Shown: positions 54,243 through 64,000 of the stretch, in pieces
Numbering within the stretch: position 1 is the first letter of the stretch
Layout of the letters: every line of letters begins with the position of its first letter
Origin: Lactococcus nasutitermitis
GTDB taxonomy: Bacteria; Bacillota; Bacilli; Lactobacillales; Streptococcaceae
Direction: 5' to 3'
DNA: 64,000 nucleotides
Assembly: GCF_018403765.1 (NCBI RefSeq)
Contig: NZ_BOVQ01000009.1
Coordinates: 1-64,000 of the forward strand
The notes under the pieces: generated by a model
Told to the model about the DNA's origin: nothing
What the model saw: the letters and a program-made list of their open reading frames with translations, nothing else
Databases searched by the model: none
Translations under genes and position numbers: made by a program

Positions 54243-55334
54243 ATGGGAAAATTAGGCATTTCAATTTATCCAGAACGTTCAAACTATGAGGCAGACAAAG
54301 CCTATCTTGACCTCGCCCACAAATACGGCTTCAAGCGTGTATTTACCTCACTATTAGAGATTAAAGGAGATAAAGAACAAGTTCTTAGTAGCTTTAAAAA
54401 AGTCGTAGATTATGCAAATTCTCTCGACATGGAAGTCATGATTGACATCAATCCAGGACTTTTCACTCAACTTGATATCAGCTACGATGACCTTTCGTTT
54501 TTCCACGAAATGGGCGCAGATGGTGTCAGACTGGATATTGGTTTTACAGGAGCCGAAGAAGCCCGAATGACCCACAATCCCTATGGCATCAAGATTGAAA
54601 TCAATATGAGCCAAGGGACAACTTATGTTGACAGTATCATGGATTATTCGCCAGATACCGAAAAACTCCTCGGCAGTCACAATTTCTATCCTCACCGCTA
54701 CTCAGGCTTGGAATACAATTTTTTCCTACAATGCACCGAGAAATTCAAAAAATACAATCTCAATACGATGGCATTTGTCAATTCTCATGCAGCAACTTTT
54801 GGCCCTTGGCCTACGCAAGACGGCTTGTGTAGTCTTGAAGACCATCGAGATTTAGAGATTGCCACACAAGTCAAGCACTACAAACTCATCGGCGGGATTG
54901 ACGACATCACGATTGCCAATGCTTACGCGAGCGAAACAGAGCTAAAAGCGATGTCAGAAGCTTTCAACGCAAGCATCCCAGAAATTAAAATTATCCCTCG
55001 CCCAAACATCAGCGAAGTTGAAGAAAAATGTCTCTTTGAAACGACACACAGCTACCGTGGCGACCGTTCAGCTTACATCTTGCGCTCAACCATGACGCGC
55101 GTGATTTATCAAGACGAAGATTTCCCAGCTCATGATACGCAAACCATTCATCGTGGCGATATTGTTATTGATAATAATGGTTATGGACAATATAAAGGAG
55201 AAACACAAATTGCTCTCAAAGAGATGAAGAACGATGGACGTGTCAATATCGTTGCTCATCTCGCTCCAGATGAAGAATTTCTTTTAGATTATCTCAAACC
55301 TTGGAGCAGCTTCAAACTGATAAAAAATAATTAG
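54243..55334 (+). CDS. mupG: MupG family 6-phospho-N-acetylmuramidase (DUF871)
   Basis: 363 residues. The TIM-barrel part begins GKLGISIYPERSNYEADKAYL and has DINPGLF and LRLDIGF-type strands (ADGVRLDIGF), then a C-terminal barrel-like domain. MupG cleaves MurNAc6P-GlcNAc imported by a PTS in cell-wall recycling (B. subtilis, S. aureus). Here no murQ or murR is adjacent; the neighbour is a beta-glucoside type PTS IIC under a twin promoter, so another phospho-disaccharide is possible. SD AAAGGAG. Confidence 0.85.
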   Translation: MGKLGISIYPERSNYEADKAYLDLAHKYGFKRVFTSLLEIKGDKEQVLSSFKKVVDYANSLDMEVMIDINPGLFTQLDISYDDLSFFHEMGADGVRLDIGFTGAEEARMTHNPYGIKIEINMSQGTTYVDSIMDYSPDTEKLLGSHNFYPHRYSGLEYNFFLQCTEKFKKYNLNTMAFVNSHAATFGPWPTQDGLCSLEDHRDLEIATQVKHYKLIGGIDDITIANAYASETELKAMSEAFNASIPEIKIIPRPNISEVEEKCLFETTHSYRGDRSAYILRSTMTRVIYQDEDFPAHDTQTIHRGDIVIDNNGYGQYKGETQIALKEMKNDGRVNIVAHLAPDEEFLLDYLKPWSSFKLIKNN

Positions 55335-55391
55335 CAGTTCAGCAACTTTTATGTTTCTATTAAGGAAATATGTTTTTTATTGAAGACAGAG

Positions 55392-55441
55392 CCTTGCAAT
55401 TTCAAAATGAAAACCTTATCATTATAATGTAAACGTGTAAA
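55392..55441 (+). promoter_or_regulatory. PTS IIC promoter (twin of mupG) with cre-like site
   Basis: TTGCAA (55394-55399), 17 bp and TATCAT (55417-55422), with an alternative TATAAT at 55423-55428. TGTAAACGTGTAAA (55428-55441) is a weaker cre-like match at the transcript start. Confidence 0.65.
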
Positions 55442-55493
55442 AAATAAGTTTACTGAAATTCTAATTTTATTAGAGTATTTTATTATTATTAAA

Positions 55494-55546
55494 AAACGGC
55501 TAGCCGTTTCTCTTGTAGGTATCTACAAGAGAAACATTCTTAGCCG
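55494..55546 (+). promoter_or_regulatory. Structured leader of the PTS IIC gene
   Basis: AAACGGCTAGCCGTTT (55494-55509) is a perfect palindrome. GTTTCTCTTGTAG/CTACAAGAGAAAC (55506-55518, 55523-55535) is a perfect 13-bp hairpin. CGGCTA can also pair with TAGCCG (55541-55546) around that hairpin. The folds compete, as in antitermination leaders. Confidence 0.55.
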
Positions 55547-55563
55547 ACACAAAGGAGGATTCC

Positions 55564-57048
55564 ATGAACGGAATTACTGCATGGATGGAGAAATACATTG
55601 TGCCAGTTGCCGCTAAGATTGGTTCACAAAAGCACCTCGTTGCTTTGCGTGACTCAATGATTGGTATGTTACCAGCAACACTTGCTGGGGCGCTCGCAGC
55701 GATGATTTCTGCCATTGTCACAACTTTCCCATCATCTATCCAGCAAATGGTAGATGGTCCTACAAAATTCGCCGCTTTGGCACCAGATAAAGTCTGGACC
55801 TTAGCAAATGTCCCAATCATTGGCGACTTGAATAACATTTCAGGTCTGGTCAATCAAGGAACATTGACTGTTATCGGTGTTATCTTTGCCTTTTCTTGGG
55901 GTTACAACTTAGCACGTGCTTATGGTGTCAATGACCTAGCTGGAGGTATCGTTTCAGTTGCTACTTTGTTTGCAGGTCTGCCAAACCAATTAGGCAGTAT
56001 CGGTACAGCACTTGGCACAGGTAAAGCGGGTACAGCTGCAATGACAAAAATTAACGATGGCATTTCTGCTCAGTTGATTGCAACTTACAAACCATTCTTT
56101 GCTGCTGGACATTTGGATGCTGACGCATACTTTACAGTTATTATTATGGGCGCGATTGCCGTTATCTTGTATGCAAAACTGATGCTTGCCAATATCACGA
56201 TTAAAATGCCTGATACTGTGCCACCAGCAGTTGCAAAAGCATTCTTGGCAATTATTCCAACGATTGCTTCACTGTATGTTGTTTCACTTATCTACTATAT
56301 CTTCCAAAAATTGACAGGACATCCAATCATTTACTTGATTGCCAAGTACATCGCAGCACCATTCCAAGTCTTGTCACAAAATATTGTTGCCGTACTGATT
56401 GTCACTATTTTCGTTTCAATCTTCTGGTTCTTCGGAATTCATGGTCCAAACGTATTGTCACCTGCTCTTGACGGTATCTGGGGACCTCTTGGACTGAGCA
56501 ACCAACAACTTTACTTCAAAGAACACATTTCTGGTATTCAACATCTTATTTCACAAGGTGCAACATCTCAAGCGCACGCTGTTAATAATGAATACGTCAA
56601 CCTTTGGGTGCGTGGTTCATGGGACGCTTTTGCTTGGTTCGGTGGCTCTGGTGGTACAATCACACTGATTATTGCCATTCTTATCTTCTCGAAACGTAAA
56701 GATTATCGGACAGTCGTTGGTATCGGTCTTGCTCCTGGTATCTTTGAAATCAATGAACCAATCATGTTTGGTTTGCCAATCGTCTTGAACCCTATCTTCT
56801 TGATTCCGTTCACAGTGGCACCATTGATTTCAGTTATCATTGCTTATGTAGCAACAATCTTGCATTTGGTTAATCCGGTCGTTGTTGCCGTTCCTTGGGT
56901 TACTCCACCAATTCTGAATGCCTTTATGGCTACAGGCTTTGACTGGCGTGCTATCGTTGTTGTTGTCATCAACTTAGTGATTACATTCTTCATCTGGACA
57001 CCGTTTGTTATTGCAGCAAACAAACTTGAAGAAGAAGAAGTCGATTGA
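55564..57048 (+). CDS. PTS transporter subunit IIC, lactose/cellobiose family
   Basis: 494 residues with about ten helices. It starts MNGITAWMEKYIVPVAAKIGS, followed by QKHLVALRDSMIGMLPATLAGAL; IHGPNVLSP and GIFEINEPIMFGLPIVLNP are the sugar-binding signatures of this EIIC family. It imports and phosphorylates a beta-glucoside such as cellobiose, with EIIA and EIIB from elsewhere. Downstream are a DUF3284 gene and a 6-phospho-beta-glucosidase. SD AAAGGAGG. Confidence 0.93.
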   Translation: MNGITAWMEKYIVPVAAKIGSQKHLVALRDSMIGMLPATLAGALAAMISAIVTTFPSSIQQMVDGPTKFAALAPDKVWTLANVPIIGDLNNISGLVNQGTLTVIGVIFAFSWGYNLARAYGVNDLAGGIVSVATLFAGLPNQLGSIGTALGTGKAGTAAMTKINDGISAQLIATYKPFFAAGHLDADAYFTVIIMGAIAVILYAKLMLANITIKMPDTVPPAVAKAFLAIIPTIASLYVVSLIYYIFQKLTGHPIIYLIAKYIAAPFQVLSQNIVAVLIVTIFVSIFWFFGIHGPNVLSPALDGIWGPLGLSNQQLYFKEHISGIQHLISQGATSQAHAVNNEYVNLWVRGSWDAFAWFGGSGGTITLIIAILIFSKRKDYRTVVGIGLAPGIFEINEPIMFGLPIVLNPIFLIPFTVAPLISVIIAYVATILHLVNPVVVAVPWVTPPILNAFMATGFDWRAIVVVVINLVITFFIWTPFVIAANKLEEEEVD

Positions 57049-57154
57049 TAAGGATTACAAATTAAAACAATAGGGCAAGGAAAATTTCTCCTTGCTCTAT
57101 GAATTTATAGCTCAAAATGCTATAATAATTATAAAAAGACAAAGGAGAACACTC

Positions 57155-57361
57155 ATGATTATTGTTAATATCGCACTCAAACAAGAAGATATCAAGGCAC
57201 TTCTTGAAACTGAGGGATTCAAATTTGTGAAAAAACAAGGCCTTAAACTTTTCTTTGAAACAGATGCCGAAGATAAAGCAGCGGAAGCAAATCGTGCTAA
57301 AGCTATCATCAAAGGTTCTGAATGGGGACAAGGATTGTTCTTTAGTACAGGAGTTGCCTAA
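57155..57361 (+). CDS. Small hypothetical protein in the PTS cluster
   Basis: 68 residues, MIIVNIALKQEDIKALLETE to the end FSTGVA, with alternating beta and helical segments. No family recognised. The ATG at 57155 follows SD AAAGGAG; an in-frame ATG further up lacks an SD. The stop overlaps the next start (TAATG). Confidence 0.65.
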   Translation: MIIVNIALKQEDIKALLETEGFKFVKKQGLKLFFETDAEDKAAEANRAKAIIKGSEWGQGLFFSTGVA

Positions 57362-57507
57362 TGTCAAACTGGGGAATTGGTCTTTTAAGTCTATCATTGC
57401 TACTCATCGCATACCATACATGGTATCTTGGATTGCCACTTCTTATTTTGTCTGTTATCATTCTCTTTGTCACACACAAAAATAAGAAAAAAGAAGAAAA
57501 AAAATAG
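57361..57507 (+). CDS. 48-residue membrane peptide in the PTS cluster
   Basis: MSNWGIGLLSLSLLLIAYHT followed by a second hydrophobic stretch and the tail KNKKKEEKK. One long or two short membrane helices. It is coupled to the gene before it by TAATG and lies nine bases before the DUF3284 gene. No family recognised. Confidence 0.6.
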   Translation: MSNWGIGLLSLSLLLIAYHTWYLGLPLLILSVIILFVTHKNKKKEEKK

Positions 57508-57516
57508 GATTTTATT

Positions 57517-57939
57517 ATGGAAATTGTTAAAACTATTGACGCGCCACGCGAATTTATCTTTGAAAAAATCATTGACTCTTGTCTTTATGATATCGAAAAA
57601 AACACGAAGCAACGTCCAAAAATTCGGAATTTGACGGGCTTCAAGTACACGAAAACTTTTGGTAAAAATCAAACAGGACAGATTAAGTTTGATGAAGTTT
57701 CCGCGCCAACAGTTTATGCTTTTACGACAGCAACAAACCGTAATACCTATAAGACACGATGGGAATTGCATAAGATTGATGACCGTTCAACAGATGTCAT
57801 CATCACTGAAAGTAAGACGGCAAAAGGATTCTTTCAACATTTTAATGACATGATTGTTTCGATATTTTTTGGACGTTTCAAAAAACGCCGCATGATAGGT
57901 ATCTTAGATGCTATCCAAAAAGCTTATGTCGGAAAATAA
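57517..57939 (+). CDS. DUF3284 domain protein (START-like)
   Basis: 140 residues, MEIVKTIDAPREFIFEKIID with WELHKIDDRSTDVIITES, a START/polyketide-cyclase-like fold. DUF3284 genes often lie in beta-glucoside PTS operons of lactic acid bacteria; the role is unknown. Terminator at 57950-57979 follows. Confidence 0.85.
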   Translation: MEIVKTIDAPREFIFEKIIDSCLYDIEKNTKQRPKIRNLTGFKYTKTFGKNQTGQIKFDEVSAPTVYAFTTATNRNTYKTRWELHKIDDRSTDVIITESKTAKGFFQHFNDMIVSIFFGRFKKRRMIGILDAIQKAYVGK

Positions 57940-57949
57940 GAAATGACAC

Positions 57950-57979
57950 TAAAAGTCTGCTAAATTAGCAGGCTTTTTT
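57950..57979 (+). terminator. Terminator after the DUF3284 gene
   Basis: AAAGTCTGCT pairs with AGCAGGCTTT around AAATT, then TTTTT. Confidence 0.85.
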
Positions 57980-58016
57980 TCATAAAATAAAAACATATTC
58001 CAAAATATGAAACGAT

Positions 58017-58041
58017 AGAAAACGTTTTCTTGTGTTATAAT
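58017..58041 (+). promoter_or_regulatory. cre-like palindrome and extended -10 of the phospho-beta-glucosidase gene
   Basis: AGAAAACGTTTTCT (58017-58030) is a perfect palindrome and a 12 of 14 cre match. It sits in the promoter just before the extended -10 TGTTATAAT (TATAAT 58036-58041). Confidence 0.7.
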
Positions 58042-58114
58042 AAATATAAAGTTAGCTGTTCTTGGAACAGAGAAATAGAAAGGAATATCAGTAATTTTAC
58101 TGATGTTAGGATAA

Positions 58115-59554
<1,440 letters not shown>

Positions 59555-59555
59555 A

Positions 59556-59586
59556 GAAAAAGAGCGTCTGTTGGCGCTTTTTTATT
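59556..59586 (+). terminator. Terminator after the GH1 gene
   Basis: AAAAAGAGCG pairs with GCGCTTTTTT around TCTGTTG. Confidence 0.8.
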
Positions 59587-59635
59587 TGTGATATAATGTA
59601 AGGAGTTAATTTTTAAAAAATGGAGGCGAGAAAAA

Positions 59636-60088
59636 ATGAAAACACGTGGTTTTGAGGTGCTGTCAAGTTATGAGAATGCTGGGATAAATTTGCCTGTGCG
59701 TTCAACGGAGCATTCGGCGGGCTATGATATTGAGGCGGCAGAAACGGTGACTTTGGCGCCGGGCGAGATTAAGTTGATTCCAACGGGATTGAAAGCTTAT
59801 ATGCAGGCTGACGAGGTGCTTTATATGTATAGCCGCTCAAGTAATCCGCGGAAAAAAGGTTTGGTTTTAATCAATTCTGTTGGTGTGATTGATAAGGATT
59901 ATTATAATAATCCTGAAAATGAAGGTCATATGTATATGCAGATGAGAAATATCACGGAGCATGATGTGCTGGTGGAAAAGGGAGAACGTGTTGTTCAGGG
60001 CGTTTTCATGCCATTTTTAGTTGCTGATGGAGATGATGACGTCGAAAAAGCTGTGCGCGCTGGTGGATTTGGCTCTACTGGAGCTTGA
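59636..60088 (+). CDS. dut: dUTP diphosphatase
   Basis: 150 residues, trimeric dUTPase fold. Motifs in order: HSAGYDIEA, YSRSS, GVIDKDYYNNPENEGH, ERVVQGVFMPF and GGFGSTG. It turns dUTP into dUMP and keeps uracil out of DNA. The motif 3 insertion (YYNNPENEG) resembles lactococcal/streptococcal and phage-type enzymes. SD TGGAGG. Confidence 0.95.
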   Translation: MKTRGFEVLSSYENAGINLPVRSTEHSAGYDIEAAETVTLAPGEIKLIPTGLKAYMQADEVLYMYSRSSNPRKKGLVLINSVGVIDKDYYNNPENEGHMYMQMRNITEHDVLVEKGERVVQGVFMPFLVADGDDDVEKAVRAGGFGSTGA

Positions 60089-60093
60089 AAATG

Positions 60094-60156
60094 TTTTTGA
60101 CAGACTTGTCAAAAATATTTTTTGGTTGAAATCTCTTTTGACTGTTCTGTCAAAAA
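60094..60156. repeat. Two dispersed palindrome copies between dut and the nucleotidase gene
   Basis: Copies at 60094-60115 (centre GACT) and 60136-60156 (TTTTGACT-GTTC-TGTCAAAAA, one arm base changed). Confidence 0.8.
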
Positions 60157-60221
60157 TTTCTGAGCTAAAAATTTAGCTGATTTGACGGTCAAAGCCTTGA
60201 CAGGTGTGTTATAATGGAAAC

Positions 60222-61538
60222 ATGAACAATTTGCGCATTCTTCATCTTAATGATTTGCATTCACATTTGAAAAAATTTCCGATAATTGAACGATTTTTTG
60301 CGGAAGAATCGCTGGGACAAAGCGATGTTTTTCGTTTTGATTTGGGAGATAATGTTGACCGAATGCACCCGATTTCTGAAGCGACAGACGGGCAGATGAA
60401 TGTTGAGTTGATGAATCGGCTCAAACTGACGGCGGCAACGATTGGCAATAATGAAGGTTTGGGTTTGACGCACGAGATGCTGGAACATCTTTATGATAAG
60501 GCGAATTTCCCAGTTTTGCTGTCCAATCTCAATCCACCATTTGCGCAAGGTCCGCAGATTTTTACGACAAGTTGGGGCTTGCGCGTTGGTGTGCTAGGCT
60601 TGACGGCGCCTTACAAAACGGCTTATCCTTACACTGGTTGGGAGTTGCGAGACCCGTTTGAAGTGTTGGACGAGCTGCTTCCGCTAGATTGTGATTTCAC
60701 GATTTTGCTGTCGCATTTGGGAAAGTCGACGGATGAAAAAATCGCACAGAACTATGATATTGACTTGATTATCGGAAGTCACACACATCATCTTTTTGAG
60801 CATGGCGCGCAGCTCAATGGTACTTTACTTGCGGCAGCTGGGAAATATGGTGAGCATATTGGCGAGATTGACTTAACATTTGATGGAAAAAATCTGATAG
60901 AGTCGCAGATTGAGGCTATTTCAACGAATACTTTGCCAAAGAAAAAGTCAGATTTGCTTGAGAGTCATGGCTGGGAAGTGCAAGGACACACGCTTTTGCG
61001 TGGTACACAAGTTGCACAGTTGGAAAAAGCTTTGAGCAATCAATTTCCAGACTTTGAAGCCAGTCATTTCATTGCTGGCAAATTTGCAGATTTTGGAAAT
61101 GTAGCTGCTTGCGTGATGAATTCTGGTTTGCTGGTCACAGATGAGTTACCGGCGGAGATTACGCTGGACACTTTGCACGATGTTTTGCCACATTCTATGC
61201 GACTGATTCGCTTCACTTTTACTGGTGCTGAGCTAAAAAATGTCCTGACTGAAATCATTGATGTTTCCGCATTTTTGGGGACGCAGCAAATTCAGGGAAT
61301 GGGATTTCGCGGAAAGAGTTTTGGAAATCTTGTCATGCAGGGAATTTCGCTGGAAGATGGAGAATTTTATTTCGGGGATAAAGTCGTGGAAAATGAAGCA
61401 ACTTACCAAGTCGTCATGCCTGACCAGTACTTGTTTGCTTGGTATTTTCCATTGCTCAAAAAAACGGGCAAATCTGAAATCCTTTTTCCAGATTTATTAC
61501 GTGAAATTATTGCCAAAGAATTGACAAAAGAAGCTTAA
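60222..61538 (+). CDS. Metallophosphatase / 5'-nucleotidase family protein (YunD-like)
   Basis: 438 residues, no signal peptide, so cytoplasmic. The N-terminal calcineurin-like domain has LHLNDLHSHL, FDLGDNVDR, GNNEGLG and GSHTHHLFEHG metal motifs; the C-terminal 5'-nucleotidase domain ends LFAWYFPLL. Probable nucleotide or sugar-nucleotide phosphatase. The ATG at 60222 is six bases after the extended -10 TGTTATAAT, with no SD, so the mRNA may be leaderless. Confidence 0.9.
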   Translation: MNNLRILHLNDLHSHLKKFPIIERFFAEESLGQSDVFRFDLGDNVDRMHPISEATDGQMNVELMNRLKLTAATIGNNEGLGLTHEMLEHLYDKANFPVLLSNLNPPFAQGPQIFTTSWGLRVGVLGLTAPYKTAYPYTGWELRDPFEVLDELLPLDCDFTILLSHLGKSTDEKIAQNYDIDLIIGSHTHHLFEHGAQLNGTLLAAAGKYGEHIGEIDLTFDGKNLIESQIEAISTNTLPKKKSDLLESHGWEVQGHTLLRGTQVAQLEKALSNQFPDFEASHFIAGKFADFGNVAACVMNSGLLVTDELPAEITLDTLHDVLPHSMRLIRFTFTGAELKNVLTEIIDVSAFLGTQQIQGMGFRGKSFGNLVMQGISLEDGEFYFGDKVVENEATYQVVMPDQYLFAWYFPLLKKTGKSEILFPDLLREIIAKELTKEA

Positions 61539-61540
61539 AA

Positions 61541-61596
61541 TTTTTGACAGAACTGTCAAAAAGATTTGCAGGCATTTTTGACAGTTCTGTCAAAAA
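61541..61596. repeat. Two dispersed palindrome copies before yutD
   Basis: Copies at 61541-61562 (GAAC) and 61575-61596 (GTTC), 12 bases apart, between the nucleotidase stop and the yutD start. Confidence 0.85.
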
Positions 61597-61619
61597 ATAT
61601 AAAAGAAAAAATAGATAAA

Positions 61620-62309
61620 ATGGCTAAAGAAATAGACGAAACAAAATTAAATTACAACAAATATCCGGGAGAACACGTGATTGCGGTGGATAATATCGTG
61701 ACAATCGGCGGCGACAAAACTTTTCACATTGTCCGCGATTTTCGTGATGCTTTTGACGCGGAAAAGTTGGAACAGCGCTTTTCTGACGTGTTTGACAAGT
61801 ATGATTATCTTGTCGGCGATTTTGGATTTGAGCAACTTCGCTTGAAAGGATTTTTCTCCATGAGTCGCAAAAAAATGGCGGCTGACACAAAGATTGACCA
61901 TCTTGAGGATTATCTCAACGAATATTGCAATTACGGTTGCCCTTATTTTGTGCTTCGGCGCGTGCGTGCGCGTGATTTGAAAAATGAGCAAGCCTATGAA
62001 TCTGAGCGCGTATTTGAAGAAAATCCAAGCAAAGCAAAATTTGACAAACCACGTCGTAAACGAAATCGCAACCGCAACAAAAATTATGACAATAAAGAAA
62101 AAGTAACAGACAAAAAACGCGACACTGACAGCTTTGTCATGAATGAAAAACGTTCTGTCAAATTTGACAAAAAGCAAAACAAGCCATTTTCAGAGAAAAA
62201 AGTTTTTGACAGTTCTGTCAAAAATAAAAAAACAAGAAAAACAACAGAAAATGACAAAAAGCAGCCCAAAAAATCTTTTGTAATTAGAGAACGGCGCCAC
62301 GATGCGTAA
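61620..62309 (+). CDS. YutD family protein (DUF1027) with long basic tail
   Basis: 229 residues. The conserved YutD core (about 15-125: YPGEHVIAVDNIVTIGG, DYLVGDFGFEQLRLKGF, YCNYGCPYFVLRRVR) is followed by a Lys/Arg-rich disordered tail, which could bind nucleic acid. Function unknown. A palindrome copy at 62203-62224 encodes FDSSVKN in the tail; degenerate copies lie near 62125 and 62152. The ATG at 61620 is chosen by homology. The order after the YunD-like gene matches Bacillus. Confidence 0.88.
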   Translation: MAKEIDETKLNYNKYPGEHVIAVDNIVTIGGDKTFHIVRDFRDAFDAEKLEQRFSDVFDKYDYLVGDFGFEQLRLKGFFSMSRKKMAADTKIDHLEDYLNEYCNYGCPYFVLRRVRARDLKNEQAYESERVFEENPSKAKFDKPRRKRNRNRNKNYDNKEKVTDKKRDTDSFVMNEKRSVKFDKKQNKPFSEKKVFDSSVKNKKTRKTTENDKKQPKKSFVIRERRHDA

Positions 62310-64000
62310 TATGAATAAGCTTCCGCCAAGTGAGCTTAAAAAGTATTTGGCACATTTAAAAGTCAAACCAAGTGAATTGATATTTTTCATCGCAAAGCCA
62401 GTTATCAAACGCCGCGCTTTGCTTATCACAAATATCATCCTCCTTTTTGCTTTGGCTTTTTTGAATTTTCTTGTTCCCCAATTTACAAAAACCATTATTG
62501 ATGTTGCAATTCCTGAAAGAAGTACGTCATATCTTGTACATGAAGTCCTCCTCATGCTTGGGGTAACTGCTTTAATTGGGCTTCTCAGCTTCGCCAATGC
62601 TTATCTCATGCAGCGCCTCTCTCTTGAAGCTATTGCAGATATTCGCCTTGCCACTTACAATAAACTGTTAAAGCAAGACTATGGCTACTTTCAAGACACG
62701 AAAACGGGCGACCTCATGGTGCGTTTGACAAGTGATATTCAAAATATTCAACTTCTGGTTTCAAACAACACCTTTAGTCTTGTCAGTCAAGCATTTACCT
62801 TTGTTGGTGTACTCGGCTTTCTATACATTCGTGATTGGAAAATGGCGTTGCTCATTTCACTCACATTTCCGATATTATATCTCAATATTCAATTTTCGAG
62901 AGGACATATCCGCGAAGCAAATGCAAAAATGCGCCGCAATCTCTCAAAAATTTCCAATCAACTTCAATCCACATTTACACAAATTGAACTTATAAAAAAT
63001 TACACCACAGAAGCACACGAATCTGTCAAATTTGACAAACTTGTCAAAGAGGGCAATCATTACCAACTTGACGTCACAAAATGGCAAAATATCTTATCAC
63101 CAGTAACTACCTTTGTCAATACAGTTGGAACAGCAATCGTCCTTCTATTTGGTGGCTATCTTATCATCAATCATGAACTTAGTATTGGTGAACTCGTTGC
63201 TTACATCAGTTATTTAGCGCTCCTGCAAGCACCGATTACTCTGATTAGTCAAGTTATTAATAATTTTCAAAATGCGCTTGTTTCCTATGACCACATTGAA
63301 GATGTTATGCGTGTGACCGAAAAAGTTGTTGATCCAGTAAATCCGCAACCATTTCCCAATCCTTTGCAAAATGGAATTTCCTTAAATAACGTAAATTTTC
63401 ACTATACAGGAAGCGAAAGCCCCATATTATCACACATTACATTTAATATTCCAGCAGGAAAAACAACTGCTCTAGTAGGACGTTCAGGAGCAGGAAAAAC
63501 AACTCTGATTAAACTTCTCACTCGAATGTACGATACCAGCGCAGGAGAAATCAATTATGATACTACCGAAATTCGCCAAATGACTCTTAAAGATTTGCGC
63601 CAGCATATTTCTGTTGTCAGCCAAGATGTCACAATCATTGACGGGACGATTGCTGAAAATATTCGTTATGGAAGTTTCGGAGCAACGAAAGACAAAATCT
63701 TACAAGCAGCAGAACTAGCAGATATTTTGAACTTTATCAAAAGTTTGCCACAAGGTTTGGAAACTCAAGTCGGTGAACGTGGGGTGAAACTCTCAGGAGG
63801 ACAAAAACAACGTCTTTCTATTGCCCGTGCTTTTCTAAAAGATGCCCCTGTCGTTGTTTTAGATGAAGCAACAGCAGCATTAGATAATGAATCAGAAAAA
63901 CTTATTCAGCATGCTTTTGACAATCTTATGCAAGGACGTACTAGTATTGTCATTGCACATCGTCTTTCCACTATTCACGCCGCCCATCAAATTATTGTCA
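62302..64000 (+). CDS. ABC transporter permease/ATP-binding protein (exporter half), 3' end outside window
   Basis: At least 566 residues, open to the window end. Six membrane helices (about 35-310) precede an ATPase domain: Walker A LVGRSGAGKTT, Q-loop VSQDV, signature LSGGQKQRLSIARA, Walker B VVVLDEATAALD, H-loop IAHRLST. A type IV (MsbA/LmrA-like) half exporter; substrate unknown. The ATG at 62302 overlaps the yutD stop; 62311 is an alternative. A palindrome-like copy (63031-63048) lies inside. Confidence 0.93.
   Translation, partial: MRNMNKLPPSELKKYLAHLKVKPSELIFFIAKPVIKRRALLITNIILLFALAFLNFLVPQFTKTIIDVAIPERSTSYLVHEVLLMLGVTALIGLLSFANAYLMQRLSLEAIADIRLATYNKLLKQDYGYFQDTKTGDLMVRLTSDIQNIQLLVSNNTFSLVSQAFTFVGVLGFLYIRDWKMALLISLTFPILYLNIQFSRGHIREANAKMRRNLSKISNQLQSTFTQIELIKNYTTEAHESVKFDKLVKEGNHYQLDVTKWQNILSPVTTFVNTVGTAIVLLFGGYLIINHELSIGELVAYISYLALLQAPITLISQVINNFQNALVSYDHIEDVMRVTEKVVDPVNPQPFPNPLQNGISLNNVNFHYTGSESPILSHITFNIPAGKTTALVGRSGAGKTTLIKLLTRMYDTSAGEINYDTTEIRQMTLKDLRQHISVVSQDVTIIDGTIAENIRYGSFGATKDKILQAAELADILNFIKSLPQGLETQVGERGVKLSGGQKQRLSIARAFLKDAPVVVLDEATAALDNESEKLIQHAFDNLMQGRTSIVIAHRLSTIHAAHQIIV

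Overview
This window looks like a chromosomal segment of a low-GC lactic acid bacterium, most probably of the genus Lactococcus. The evidence is an AT-rich sequence with Shine-Dalgarno (SD) driven genes, a PurR-type purine regulator with a perfect PurBox, a CodY gene with a CodY box, cre-like sites, gatCAB next to aspS, the rnpA-yidC-jag-rpmH order, a glcU-type glucose permease, and strong enrichment of the lactococcal Chi heptamer GCGCGTG on the + strand. No species is claimed. Most genes are ordinary chromosomal housekeeping genes on the + strand. Minus-strand genes are dacA, lepB, rnhC, a tRNA-Ser unit, a MATE exporter and cspA.

Layout. 1-300: end of an rRNA operon (5S 3' part, tRNA-Glu, tRNA-Asn). 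0.3-8.1 kb: radical-SAM protein and methyltransferase, a four-gene operon ending in a membrane glycosyltransferase, glcU, dacA. 8.2-11.7 kb: rpsL-rpsG and fusA. 11.8-16.5 kb: small membrane proteins, purR, DUF2127 protein, lepB, rnhC, with hairpin repeats between them. 16.6-18.3 kb: LPxTG surface protein with an odd start codon. 18.3-18.9 kb: structured RNA region with tRNA-Ser. 19-24.6 kb: argG and argH split by lemA and a DUF2207 gene. 24.6-24.9 kb: relBE relic. 25.1-32.8 kb: sortase/pilus operon with a folded leader. 32.9-35.4 kb: rnpA-yidC-jag-rpmH. 35.5-41.8 kb: aldo/keto reductase, ireB-ruvX-yrzB, GT-C-like membrane protein, aminotransferase, codY. 41.8-49.2 kb: T-box, aspS, gatCAB, amidase. 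49.4-54 kb: MATE exporter, cspA, folate cycloligase, rhomboid, two small enzymes. 54-59.6 kb: MupG and beta-glucoside PTS/hydrolase genes under twin promoters and cre-like sites. 59.6-64 kb: dut, nucleotidase, yutD, and an ABC exporter cut by the window end.

The most unusual coding feature is the pilus operon. Its class C sortase carries, after its second membrane helix, a C-terminal domain that reads as DUF3990, a family related to ADP-ribosyltransferases. This domain should sit in the cytoplasm. The sortase appears to start at CTG. The operon leader has nested inverted repeats with alternative pairings and a 10-codon reading frame.

The most unusual non-coding feature is a dispersed palindrome, TTTTTGACA-N4-TGTCAAAAA. 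It occurs about two dozen times in intergenic DNA, in terminators and inside genes, but I saw none between about 15 and 42.9 kb. Other candidates are a hairpin inserted between the SD and ATG of rpsL, an AUU start on a surface protein, a set of apparently leaderless genes, and several unassigned structured leaders and repeats.
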